From Aralia elata (lineage: Eukaryota > Streptophyta > Magnoliopsida > Apiales > Araliaceae), in the NCBI GenBank assembly GCA_034770075.1, contig CM068385.1, forward strand, positions 60,886,980-60,950,979: 64,000 nucleotides of DNA, given 5' to 3'. Positions 1 to 10,305 of the stretch are shown piece by piece (the first letter of the stretch is position 1; the number at the start of each line of letters is the position of its first letter). The position numbers and the translations under genes were made by a program. Under the pieces are notes generated by a model. That model saw only the letters and a program-made list of their open reading frames with translations. It ran no database searches and was not told the origin of the DNA.

Positions 1-2753
1 AAGTTCCGCACAAAGCGTCGGTAGAAACTCGCGAGTCCATGAAAACTACGAACTTGACTCACATTTGTCGGACTCGGCCACTCACGGATTGCACGTATCT
101 TCTTATCATCAACCTGTATTCCCTGTGAACTGACAACAAAGCCAAGAAACACAACTCTATCCGTACAAAACGTGCATTTTTTCATGTTAGCAAACAACTT
201 CTCTTTCCTAAGAACATCTAAAACGGACTTTAAATGCAATGCATGTTCTCCCAAGTTTTTGCTATATATCAAGATGTCATCAAAATACACAACTACAAAT
301 TTCCCAATGAACGGACGCAAAACATGGTTCATTAATCTCATGAAAGTACTAGGAGCATTAGTTAGACCAAAAGGTAACACTAACCACTCATAAAGACCAT
401 ATTTTGTTTTAAAAGCAGTCTTCCATTCATCACCCTCTTGCATTCTAATTTGATGATACCCACTTTTCAAATCAATTTTAGAAAATATACATGACCCATG
501 CAATTCATCTAACATATCATCTAAACGCGGAATGGGATGTCGATACTTTACCGTAATATTGTTCACTGCTCGACAATCTATGCACATGCGCCATCTCCCA
601 TCCTGTTTAGGCACTAAGATCACTGGAACTGCACAAGGACTCATGCTCTCCCTCACGAACCCTTTCTCCATTAGTTCGCCAACTTGTCTTTGTAACTCCT
701 TCGTTTCCTCGGGATTACTCCGATAGGCTGGACGGTTTGGAATGGTAGCGCCGGGTACGAAATCAATCTGATGCTCAATTCCCCGAATTGGTGGTAATCC
801 CTCTGGAAGCTCCTCGGGAAACACATCCTTATAATCCTGCAAAAGAGATGAAACAACACTAGGAAAAGAAGAATCGTTAGCGTTAGTATTCAAAAGCGCC
901 TCCTTATACCGAAGTATAATCATCGACTGTTTAGCATCGAAAGCTCGCCTCACGCCGCTCTTTTTTGCATAGATATTGGTTTTTCGCTCATCATCTTTTC
1001 TTTTCTCTCTTTCTTTTTCTCTCTTATTTTTTTCCTCAATATTTTTCTTTTCTTCACTCTCTTTTCTTTTCTCATGATCTTTCTGCAAATGAAGTTGATC
1101 CTCATGCACCTGTTGTGGTGACATAGGACATAAAGTAACCTTCCTTTTATTGTGAACAAAAGAATACTCATTTGAAAAGCCGTTATGCTTCACACGTCTA
1201 TCAAATTGCCAAGGTCGACCAAACAATATGTGACCCGCCTACATTGGAACTACGTCACACAAGATTTCATCCACATATTTCTCAATAGTAAACGGCACCA
1301 ACACCTGTTTAGTCACTTTAATCTCATTACTATCATTGAGCCATTGTAATCGATACGGTTGAGGATGTTTGGTTGTGGAAAGCCCTAATTTCTCCACCAT
1401 AACCTTACTTGCCACATTCGTGCAACTACCTCCATTGATCACGACACAGCAAATCTTCCCATTCACCGAGCACCTAGTGTGAAACAAATTTTCCCGCTGC
1501 TCGTTGCTTTCTTCCTTCACTTGTGCACTAAGCACTCGTCTAGTCACCAAAACTTCCCCAAATATTGCAACTTCCCTATCTTCCGCTTCTTCTAGTGGTG
1601 GCATAGAGTCAGTATCACTATCTTCCCCCTCGGTCTCCACCTCGCCGTTGTCAAGTAACAACATTGTTCTTTGATTCGGACATTGATTCGCAATATGTCC
1701 CCTACCTTGACATTTAAAACATTTAATATCTCGATTACGACTAAAAGAAGTAGGGTCAGTTTTACCTTGTACTCCTCTATTAGTCGTTTCCGGTTTTGGC
1801 TCAAATTTGGGTCTACTCACGGCTAGCTTCTCCTCTCGCTTGCCAATATTGGATTTCCATGATGAACTCGGATTTGACATTGATCGTTGGCTACCTCTCC
1901 TCTTAAGCTTCTTCTCAATCTTGATAGCCATGTGTACCATATCCTTCAATACCACATAATGTTGTCGTTATACTAGATCTGAAATCTCCCAATTTAGTCC
2001 CGCCGAAAATCTGGTCATTGTTGCTTCGCTATCCTCATTGATGTTTGCCCTAGCTAACAACATCTCCATCTCCTTGTAGTAGTCCTCTACACTCCTGCTA
2101 CCTTGTTTCAGACTTTGTAGGCTCCGAACTAACTCACGATGATAGTAGTCTGGTACAAATCTCTTTTTCATAACCGTCTCCATCTCATCCCAAGTTTCAA
2201 TTGGCCGTTCTCCGCACCTTCTCTGGCTGATCATCAGCCGATCCCACCAGGTGACTGCATAAGCTGAAAACTCCGTAATGGCAAGTTTGACTTTCTTGAG
2301 TTCTGAATAGTTATGACATTCAAAAACCCACTCCATCTTCTTTTCCCACTCTAGGTATGCCTCAGGATCACTCCTCCCTTGGAAAGCTGGAATCTTCATT
2401 TTAATGCTATCCAAATTGCCATCTTCTCTATCCCTACCGCCTCTATCCCTTGCTCCTCGCCTCCTATGGATAAAGTTAGATTCACGGTCCTCTTCTTCAC
2501 TAAATCCCCCTTCATAGTAATTTTCCTCTTGTCTCGCTTCTCTTTGATGCGTTCTTCCGTCCTAATGTGCCCCATGAGGATGTTGAAACTGGGGTCCTTG
2601 GGACGCACTCATTTGGTCGAAACGCTCATTCACTTGCTCCATTGCCATATCCAACTTTCTAGTGAATTCTTTCATCATAGCTTCCATCACAAATTTTTGA
2701 TCAAACTTTGCTGGAGGATCTTCCATAACACCTTTATCTTTGGTACTAGACAT
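1..2753 (-). pseudogene. gag-pol: A1 gag-PR-RT polyprotein, broken, partial
   Basis: Gag starts at 2753 (ATG, MSSTKDK), matching the start of A2 gag at 60842. The gag core spans about 2414-1900 (FQGRSDPEAYLEWEKKMEW), followed by the zinc knuckle CFKCQGRGHIANQC near 1680-1720. The protease-like segment has INGGSCTNVAS near 1420-1450, where A2 has IDGGSC, so the catalytic Asp looks replaced. A Lys/Glu-rich linker lies at about 950-1120. RT runs from about 850 to the edge, including YFDDIL near 270-290. Three in-frame stops interrupt the frame: TAG 2562-2564, TAA 1968-1970 and TAG 1239-1241. Relative to A2 the last is CAG to TAG and the second is a Glu codon to TAA. From 1238 leftward the frame is open. 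Non-functional as it stands. Confidence 0.88.
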
Positions 2754-3141
2754 TTTTCCTACAAAATAGAGGTTAGTAGCAAAATATTTTTCTCACCACT
2801 CCCTTACGTGTTTCACTCAATCAATGTTCCACTCGTGTGTCACTCAATAGGCTTTTTCCCTCGAATGATCTCACAACTAAGCCTTTTACCTTTAAATATT
2901 CTCTCTAATAAGTTCTTTTCGAATTTACCTAGCAAAATCCTCGGTTTTACTAATCAATTCAAAATAACTCATCACAAACAACTATAGTAGGTATGAATAT
3001 AAGTACCAACAATCTCGATTATGGAATTGAAGATAAAATCTACGAACAAATTGAAATAACTGAAATAAAATTTTCTATACTCTTTTTTTTACTCACAAAT
3101 CCAACGATACAATAAAGATAGATACTTAGCTAGAAAACGCA
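2754..3141 (-). other. A1 leader between primer site and gag
   Basis: A 388-bp AT-rich stretch between the primer site and the gag ATG, with no credible ORF. On the minus strand the gag ATG is preceded by CTATTTTGTAG, which resembles a 3' splice site. A2 has TTTATTTTGCAG at the same place. Confidence 0.6.
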
Positions 3142-3153
3142 GCTCTGATACCA
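3142..3153 (-). other. A1 primer-binding site (tRNA-Met type)
   Basis: The plus strand reads GCTCTGATACCA, the complement of TGGTATCAGAGC, the usual plant initiator tRNA-Met primer site. It sits 2 bp inside the LTR end at 3156. This fixes the element as minus-strand and the LTR at 3156-4093 as its 5' LTR. Confidence 0.9.
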
Positions 3154-3552
3154 AATGATAGACTCCACTGCACGCTTGCGTGAGGTGGTCGTCGCCCGGA
3201 TCATTTCTAGTAAGCAAATTGATGGAATCTTTCGAAATCTTAACCCAACGTCTAATCTGGAGACGAGAATCTTGATATATTCGATCAAGCGATTGAATTC
3301 GCGTAGGATGGAACACCAACAACACTTAGACCCTCGTTCAGATGGAAAACGATAACCTTCGTATGATTGTATGATGCGATAGAATAACGCCACACACAAC
3401 TATGGTTTGTTGTATGATAAGTTAAGATTGAATCTCAAAGAAAAACTAAGAATAATAACTTAGAAATCCTTCAAAGAACCAAAAGTAGAGAATAACTCTC
3501 AATTGTATAAAACTCAGAATAATTGTAATTGTTTGCATTACAAGCATAAAAC

Positions 3553-3561
3553 TTATTTATA
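3553..3561 (-). promoter_or_regulatory. A1 LTR TATA box
   Basis: The plus strand reads TTATTTATA, which is TATAAATAA in element sense. A0 has the same box at 13381-13388 and A2 has TATAAATA at 59963-59970. Conservation in all three LTRs supports it as the core promoter of the family. Confidence 0.6.
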
Positions 3562-3748
3562 CTAACTATGAAACCCTAGAATCCAAAAAGGAAATAACAA
3601 TTGATTTGGAATCAAAATCCTACCTTAAAATATCCTAATTACAATAGAATTATAAAAATATACTGAAATCCCTAAAATTAAGGAAAAGAAATATAACAAA
3701 ATCTTCAAAAATGCGTCTGCCTCGAAAAACGTGCTAACCAAATCCGAT

Positions 3749-3912
3749 TGTTCTCGCCGGGGCGAGAAGTTTGAACTAGAATCCTCGCCGGGGCGAGAAT
3801 GACTAGAGAGGTCTTCGCCGGGGCAGCATCATTTAAGACCGGGGCGAAAATGGGCAGAGAGGTTCTCGCCGGGGCGAGAAGTTTGGCCTTGAAGTTCTCG
3901 CCAAGGCGGGAA
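3749..3912 (+). repeat. GC-rich palindrome cluster in A1 LTR
   Basis: Exact TTCTCGCCGGGGCGAGAA occurs at 3751-3768 and 3863-3880, with a one-mismatch copy at 3782-3799. Degenerate copies lie near 3815, 3838 and 3895-3912. Each exact copy is an inverted repeat with 8-bp arms around a central GG. Spacers are partly conserved (CAGAGAGG). The same motif occurs in A0, E and C. Confidence 0.9.
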
Positions 3913-4088
3913 CTCTGCAAGTTGGAACTTGTCGTCTTCTCTTGTTTCCATCGTTCCCAACCTTGGCGTGTTTCTTGTATCATCATGACCAAATGCAAAG
4001 CCTTAGAATCCTGCTCCTCGAACTCTACACTTGATCTATCCTCGCTCTACATGCCTTGTATCAACCCATGAAGGCCCTCTTTGAAACG

Positions 4089-4093
4089 TTTAG
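4089..4093. repeat. TSD of E (left copy, TTTAG)
   Basis: TTTAG directly precedes the left end of E (TGTTGCCC). The matching copy is at 13009-13013. Removing E and one TTTAG rejoins the A1 LTR in frame with its polyprotein tail, which confirms the insertion. Confidence 0.93.
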
Positions 4094-5734
4094 TGTTGCC
4101 CGATTTCACAATCGACAATTACATGCAAGTATACATGATCAACAAGTAATAAAGTGATAAGATAGAGTGTCGAACCCACAGGGAATCTCTGTTCAATGAT
4201 TTCCAACTACTAGTACTATATCAATTCAATTTTATTTAAACAATCACAATTTGTATAATGATTAAAACTAATTAAATTAAAACTAAGAATAAAGACTAAC
4301 ACAAAGGTTGAAGTTCAGATTTTTAAATGCTTAAGACTACAATATCCCCAATTATATAATACAAACTAATTATCCAATTCATCCAATTATTAACTCCAAC
4401 AGAGTTGTTAACAGGAATTCAAAGTTATTCATAAGCCCTTTCCCAGGTGATCAAATAAATTTATCTAACCCAATTAATTCTACGATATTCCTATGCAAAA
4501 CTAAAGAATTAAATTCATTAAGCACCAATTCCCAATAGTTACATGCAGCGAAGAGATAACCCTATTCACTTCACAACCCCAATTATTCATCCCATGCAAA
4601 TAATAAAGAATACATGCTATCACATTCAGATCTAACCCTAGATTTCATCTCCCGAATTCATCTAAAGTATCCCGCTAATTGTTGATCAGACAATTAATCA
4701 ATAAACACAAAATATGATAGACAACTCAATATTAGATAATAACTGGAATCAAATAGATAACTAATCCATAAACATAAAAGATTCAATTGTAGCCTTAATT
4801 GCAAATTTAGTTCATACTGAAAATAGAAATCATGAATCCCAAATAAGTCATAACAATTAAATTACAAATTTGAGATAGAGGATAAGAAACTCAGTAGAAG
4901 TTCATCAATCTTCAAGTCTCTAATATGAATTCCTTGCAATGCTTCCTCTAGTCTCCAATCTCCCAAATCAGCTCTGAATCTCAATCCTTGCGTATGTATG
5001 TAACTATGAATGTACCATGTATGTGTGTATCTATGTATGGTCCCCCCTATTTCCATCTCTCTCTGTCTCTTTTATAGTTTCTGAATCAAATCAGTAGAAA
5101 GAATCCAATTCCAAGTCAACTTCCCAAAAGAACTGAACTCCAATATTTTTTCCCTTCTGCGCATTCTCGCCCCGGCGAGAAATTTAAGCCTGAGATTCTC
5201 GCCCCGAATCAGCCTCGACGTCTGTTGGAAAAATGGCCATAACTTCTTCGTCCGAACTCGGATTAATGCGATTCAAGAGGCTACAGAAAGATAAGAAGTA
5301 GCTCTACAACTTTCATAACTGGAGCTCGTCGAGATACTGAGCACAGAAAGGTCCAAAATGGCCAGGAAACAGCTGCTATGTAAAATTCATGCCAAATCTG
5401 ATGGTAAAATGATCATAACTCTCTCATACGAACTTCAAATTGGATGGTTCAAGATGTTCCCGAAAGCTGAGATTACGATCTACAACTTTCGTTCTTTGAG
5501 TTTTGAGAGAATAGCGATTGGATCATGGGTGAAATTGAGCCGCAAGCAGCTGCTATGTCAATTGGAAGCTCAAAAATGGCAAACAAGACACCCAAGCGTT
5601 GACGTACAAATGGCTTTGCTTTATTTCCTACAAAACCAATGCATAAACAAGTAAAATGACACTAAAAATACTCAAAGATAGTAAAGAAATAAGCCAAAGA
5701 TATATCTAATTCACAGGTATAAACCCGCTCATCA
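4094..5734 (-). repeat. E 3' LTR
   Basis: Runs from TGTTGCCC (left) to GCTCATCA (right), so TG...CA in either sense. It matches 11227-13008 along its length apart from SINE-2. A TATA box (TATAAAAG in element sense) lies at 5069-5076. It carries the palindrome TTCTCGCCCCGGCGAGAA at 5164-5181. Two tandem copies of the CATAACTT...CTACAACTTTC module follow at about 5233-5330 and 5410-5503, read on the plus strand and so antisense to E. Confidence 0.93.
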
Positions 5735-5749
5735 AATACCCCCAAACTC
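5735..5749 (-). other. E polypurine tract
   Basis: In element sense GAGTTTGGGGGTATT directly abuts the 3' LTR start TGATGAGC. It primes plus-strand DNA synthesis. The adjoining TTGCTTGTCCTTAAGC block (read on the plus strand) is a familiar neighbour of the tract in Athila-type elements. Confidence 0.8.
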
Positions 5750-6245
5750 AAGACTTTGCTTGTCCTTAAGCAAAAACACAAGAAAAATAAAAATAAACAA
5801 ACCTATCTAAATGAATGCAGATGCATGATGTATTACGACTGAGCAATCAATCAACATATATTATAAATATCAGGCCTCAAAGATCAGTAACTAACAATTC
5901 AGCAAGACTTCAAATTTATGCACCATCTGAAATCAACTTATCCCCATTATCATCTTACTTCCAACCCTTCTCTGTGTGTGTGTGAATCCAAATGTATCAA
6001 ACTAGCGAAAAAAAACATTCAAAGAAGCTCATGAAATCAAATGCATCATCAAAGATATCAAAAAGATTAGTATAACAACAAGAACTCTATATGCTTATCT
6101 TCCACAACTCACAGCGAATACAAAAAAAACATAACTAAAGGATCACAAGGTTATTTAAAATATTTAAGCCCCTTTTTAAACCCTTCCCCAGAAAATTCAA
6201 CAATTTTTTCCTCATTTCATTCTCTTTTCTTTTTTTCTTTTTTTA

Positions 6246-6352
6246 GTGAGTGCGTTTTACGCTCCATCTCACTTCCAATTAAACGAGTGCGTTTTACGCT
6301 CCATCTCGCTGCATGTGTTTATGAGTGAGTGTGTTTTACGCTCCATCTCAAC
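6246..6352. repeat. Triple tandem repeat in E
   Basis: Three copies of GTGCGTTTTACGCTCCATCT (the third with one change) at about 40-50 bp spacing. Each contains the short inverted repeat GCGTTTTACGC. It lies in the non-coding 3' region of E. Confidence 0.85.
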
Positions 6353-7427
6353 CCACCGCATGATCCATTTTTTTCAATCGGGGAAAGTTCAAAATCTTCA
6401 ATTTTTTTTCAAATTAACCATGATTTCACCCAACTTATATTCTTCCTCATATTATACTTTAAGCATGATCAAACAAGATATAGAGTTCATAAATATCTTC
6501 CACAAGCATTTAACATATAAACTTCCTCAAAGTTAAAACTAGCTCAATAAAATGGATGAGTGCATAAAAGAATTAAAAGGGTCTCAAGCTTGACAAAATC
6601 AGAAACAGTCAAAATTCATAATTTAGCACTCCTTATCCATCTCGCTAAACTAATTAGCTAACTGATCAGAATTTTCATCATTGGCCTTCCTTAAATACTC
6701 TACATCAATTCATTGCTCAAACTAACCTAACAAATGCAATAAAGATCAGTAACTAACAATTCAGCAAGACTATCCTAAAGCTATAAGAGAATGCAATAAA
6801 ATTTTTTTTTTTTTTTTATTTTCAAATTTTTACTTTTAAAAAAAAAAAAAAATTATTCCTACAATATGCAAAAATAACTAACAAATGCAACGTACGTGAA
6901 CTAAACAATTATGTAATGCAATATGACATGACTATGTATAATGACAGGATTTATATGGCATGACTATGTATAATGACAGCAAATCCACCCCCAAACTCAT
7001 AATGAACAATGTCCTCATTGTTTGCAAAATAAAGAAATTAAAACGAAGGACTTCCCTGACTGGTCAAGCGACGTGCTCGACCTTGCTCTTTATCCGAATC
7101 CGAAGGTGAGAATGCTTGCAGCGGCTGAGGCTCGAGAAACTGGAACTAGAACGACACTCGGATTCATCTTGATTTTGATGTTTGATGTTCATGAATGCCT
7201 TGCTTAACTAGCTACTCTCCCCAAGTTGCTTGATAAAACCGTGTGAATGTTTGACACAGTGGAGCCTTGATGTTGCTTGAATCAATTAGAAGTTGAATCC
7301 GTGTGGGATAAAGGTGGAGAGAGTTTAGGATTGAGTTTAGGATTGAGTTTGAATTGGTTAGGAAGGTTTTGGAATGAATGGAATCTGATTTTGGGAAGGA
7401 AATTAAAAACTAAAATCAGTCATCTTC

Positions 7428-7590
7428 GTCGGGGCAAAGATTTTTGCCTTGGGTTCTCGCTGGGGCGAGAATGGACAGAGAAGAATGGGCTGGGGCGAGA
7501 AATTTTCACGCTAGGGCGAGTTTTGGCAGAGAGGTTCTCGCCGGGGCGAGGATCTCTAGTGCATTTTTCTCGCTGGGGCGAGAAACCTCT
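7428..7590 (+). repeat. GC-rich palindrome cluster in E interior
   Basis: TTCTCGCTGGGGCGAGAA occurs at 7454-7471 and 7567-7584, and TTCTCGCCGGGGCGAGGA at 7535-7552. Degenerate copies lie near 7430, 7488 and 7510. Spacers (GGACAGAGA, GGCAGAGAGG) match those of the A1 LTR cluster, so the shared unit is longer than the palindrome. Confidence 0.88.
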
Positions 7591-7844
7591 TTTCTGAAAT
7601 TTTTGCTTTGTTCCCCTTTTTCTTCAATTGGTGTAATCCCAAAACCTTTTACCTGTTCAAAGCAACATAGCATAACATGGATTAGCACAACCTTTTTAAA
7701 AGCATGAGAGACTAGCTAGCAAAGCACTGAAAATCTTAGAAACTAACTACTACTATCCTAACTAAATGCAAAAATACAAAAAACTAAAATAGCTAAAAAT
7801 ACTAAAATGATTGGGTTGCCTCCCATCAAGCGCTTGAATTATAG

Positions 7845-7849
<5 letters not shown>

Positions 7850-7888
<39 letters not shown>

Positions 7889-8098
7889 ATGATGTGGAGT
7901 TTCCGGGTCGCAACCCGACTAATCTCCCCAGCCCGGTGCCAGTGCTTTTTTGCTTCCCAGCTTGCGCTTAAGGGGGACCGTGGCCACAGAACATTTTTAA
8001 GTGTCCCCAAGTGTTGCTAGTGGGAGTCGATCCTGAGTCGTCCGGGTTTACGGTTCTTTCCCAGGGCGGCTTGCACCACTGCGCCACTTGTTGTGGTT
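7850..8098 (-). mobile_element. SINE-1 (tRNA-derived), in E
   Basis: About 249 bp with a long A-tail (plus-strand T-run at 7850-7887). In element sense it starts with a tRNA-like head: box A TGGCGCAGTGGTGCAAG and box B GGATCGACTCC, the RNA polymerase III promoter. It is flanked by a perfect 16-bp TSD, TTGAATTATAGTCTTT, at 7834-7849 and 8099-8114. Such elements encode no protein and move with LINE enzymes. I do not assign a named family. Confidence 0.93.
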
Positions 8099-8274
8099 TT
8101 GAATTATAGTCTTTCAGCCTGACTACTTCCTTTTCTATCCAATGCCCCTTCGAAAATTGAGGAACTCTCTATCCATTAGTAATAATGAAACGTCTGAGGA
8201 CTTTGCTTCTGTAAGGGCCATTGATTCAAAATCACCTAGCATGCTCTTTTCCTGTAGAATCTCCTTTATAACCT

Positions 8275-8482
8275 TTAAATAGGCATATGCTCCATTGTGT
8301 TTGTGAATGGAATATTGAATTGAAACTTCTTGAACACAACTGGATCTTCAACTAATTTCTCATGGACCCCTTTCTCATCCCACCATGGCTCCAAATTCAT
8401 GCTAGCTCCGATGTCAATTAGAGCTTTGCCAATGACATGACTACCAATTGGGCAAGGAATTGCAAAACTACCCGGATCTTTG
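8275..8482 (-). pseudogene. E protease-like fragment
   Basis: Reading minus from the solo LTR edge: KDPGSFAIPCPIGSHVIGKA, then IDIGASMNL, the Athila aspartic-protease context (usual form DPGSF...LGASINL). The next part, VFKKFQFNIPFTNTMEHMP, resembles the segment that normally precedes DPGSF in Athila, so the order looks rearranged. The fragment stops at 8275 and is followed by remnants with stops. The solo LTR separates it from the gag remnant; across it the sequence rejoins as LPKLK-S-KDPGSF. Confidence 0.75.
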
Positions 8483-10305
8483 TGTAAGGTTTGTATATAG
8501 CGCGAACATGCAATCAAATTACATATATAGTGCGGAAGCGCGATAAAACGGATTTTAAAATTTTATACAAACCATCACCATGATCGATCAATGTGCTCAA
8601 TTAACGAAATAAACAAAAGAGAAAGAGAATAAGAAATTATACCCTCGTAGAACAAAGCTTCCTCGGGTACAAGTTCAACTCCTAGTCCTTCGTGTTCTCC
8701 GCGAATGCTACGGTGTGATTCCTTCCTTTGATCAATGTTAGCCACCCAAGTGTTTGGCCTCTAGAGGTGATCCACCAAGGAAGAACAAGTATTCAAGAAG
8801 TTGGGTATTTGGCAAAACCCTAGTTTCTATCTCTATAGAAATTGTAAGTACTCTCCACAATCTAATGCAAGAGTGTGTGTAACCCTAATCTATGATAAGA
8901 CCCCTCTTATTTATAGATATATGAATAACCCTTCACTAAACTATTTAGGATTAGGGTTTGTATTATAATTAAACTCATTTAATTAATTATGCTCCTAATC
9001 CAATTAGGAATCCATGGGAGAATACTTCTATTAATTAATTCCCAATCCCTATTAGGAATTAAATAATAGTAAAAGTAATAATAATAATAAGACTCCTCTT
9101 ATTAATTTATATTTAATATTTCCAAAATATTAAATAATAAATATTAAGCTATTTAATTTATTCTATCTCCATAGAGTAAATTAAATACACTTAACTTATT
9201 ATTACAATTATACCATTTACTTCTTAAATAAATATTTTCCTTTTGCGGTGTGACCCTTTAGGTTCTCCATATTAAACCGGTTGTGAATAAATCAATTAGA
9301 ACAATTCTAATCTTATTTAAATAAATAAATTAAACTATTTAATTCATTTAAATAAATAATATTTATTCTACAATAAGGGTAAGCCCCCTTAGCGATCAAC
9401 GACTTTCCAGATAATATAGATTTCAACATTAATCACAAAAGAACCTTTGAGTGCATAGTTACCGTATAATTCAATCCTTCTACCATACAATGTCCCAATT
9501 AAATATAAGACATGGAATTACTGTCAAGTCTTATTTTATTTAATTATATGTATTTTGATTCCCAAATGCACAACTCTGATTAATGCAAATTAGAAACTCC
9601 TTTCTAATTTCATTCTGCCTTGGCCAAGGACTACTGAGTTGTCATTTATCGAATCACATAGGGCATTCACATCTTTTACTAGACGAGGTAGATTCTTTGT
9701 TGATCATTCACCTATCTCCATGTACAACTAATTATACCCAATCATACCCTTTGATATACCCACAAGGTCTTAAGGGACATGTCAAAGTATAACTCATCAT
9801 ACACAAGATACTATGATGATCTCAAGTCCAAGGATCACTTGTACTACTATCACTATAGGAATTCCTATTGACAGGCGAGTAAAACTCCATTAGGTATTCC
9901 TTAGCAAGTCACGTTCAGTGAACTTATTCTCTAATAAGCACCTACATACTTGCTTTAGTGTCTCCACACAAATGATTATGAGATCAATCATCCTCTTCCT
10001 AAGAGCAAGCAACGTATGTACTAATCTATCCGGATTCACTAATCCCCAATTTAGTAATCCAACGATTAGGAACAATTTTAGTTTGTGAGCTATCTTGAAT
10101 TTAGATCTCATTAGCATGATCACCATCATGATTCTAAAAGCATTGCTCAAAACTATGGGTTTATCACATTTAATATAACAGCACTATGTAGATAATATAA
10201 AATGCCTTTTAAGAAAATCAATTCTTTTATTAATAAATGAATAAGATTACAAAGTATATGCTACATCATATCAAATATGATTGGCTTGTGTGCATACTAC
10301 TTTCA
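8483..10305 (-). mobile_element. Solo LTR of copia element D, in E
   Basis: An 1,823-bp sequence matching, reversed, the D LTRs at 38848-40644 and 45856-47653. In element sense it runs TGAAAGTAGT...CCTTACA. No primer site or internal sequence is attached, so it is a solo LTR, normally the product of recombination between the two LTRs. Flanks are CTTTG (8478-8482) and ATTTG (10306-10310), a TSD with one mismatch. A TATA box (TATAAATA in element sense) lies near 8908-8915. Small ORFs inside are non-coding. Confidence 0.92.

Larger units (their letters stand above)
1..4093 (-). mobile_element. A1: CRM-like Ty3/gypsy retrotransposon, 5' part
   Basis: The 5' portion of a minus-strand Ty3/gypsy element, running off the left edge. 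From right to left it holds a 5' LTR, a tRNA-Met primer site, gag with one zinc knuckle, a protease-like segment and RT. The RT (FVVVYFDDIL, YGLYEWLVLPFGLTNAP) and the gag knuckle CFKCQGRGHIANQC resemble plant CRM/centromeric chromoviruses. That lineage call is from remembered family features and is moderate. The element is interrupted at 4094 by E; the last 89 bp of its LTR lie at 13014-13102. It is the same family as A2 (59392 onward). Confidence 0.8.
3156..4093 (-). repeat. A1 5' LTR, main part
   Basis: In element sense the LTR ends ...GGAGTCTATCA at 3156. It continues to 4093, where E interrupts it, and finishes at 13014-13102, giving about 1,027 bp in all. A TATA box (TATAAATAA in element sense) lies at 3553-3561. 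A GC-rich palindrome cluster lies at 3749-3912. The segment near 4040-4093 and 13014-13090 encodes, in element sense, a C-terminal polyprotein tail (GPVTSARAKRFKEGLHG), as in A2. E inserted inside this tail. Confidence 0.88.
5750..8274 (-). other. E 3' non-coding region
   Basis: About 2.5 kb between the last coding remnant and the polypurine tract, where RT, RNase H and integrase would be expected; none is seen. Contents: a triple tandem repeat at 6246-6352; a direct repeat of about 30 bp at 5880-5911 and 6743-6773; T and A homopolymers at 6801-6852; a second polypurine-like block (CACCCCCAAACTC) near 6987-6999; palindromes at 7428-7590; SINE-1 at 7850-8098. Small ORFs such as 7022-7207 have no recognisable product. 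Confidence 0.75.

Noticed and set aside
3705..4071. ORFs on both strands with Pro/Arg/Ala-rich peptides (LAPARTSL and similar); also 13006-13264, 7444-7688 and 51242-51439.
   Set aside because: They are translations of the GC palindrome clusters. Open frames occur on both strands, no family is recognised, and they lie inside LTRs or non-coding regions.
6801..6852. Adjacent T-run and A-run, considered as a SINE/LINE tail or fold-back element.
   Set aside because: No TSD or element body on either side; simplest reading is a homopolymer repeat or assembly noise.
7022..7207. A 61-codon plus-strand ORF in the 3' region of E, considered as a captured gene fragment.
   Set aside because: No recognisable domain, antisense to E, and no flanking evidence of capture. 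A protein search would be decisive.
8040..8098. Possible tRNA gene (box A and box B visible); likewise 11630-11700.
   Set aside because: No full cloverleaf or anticodon arm; A-tail and TSD show SINEs.
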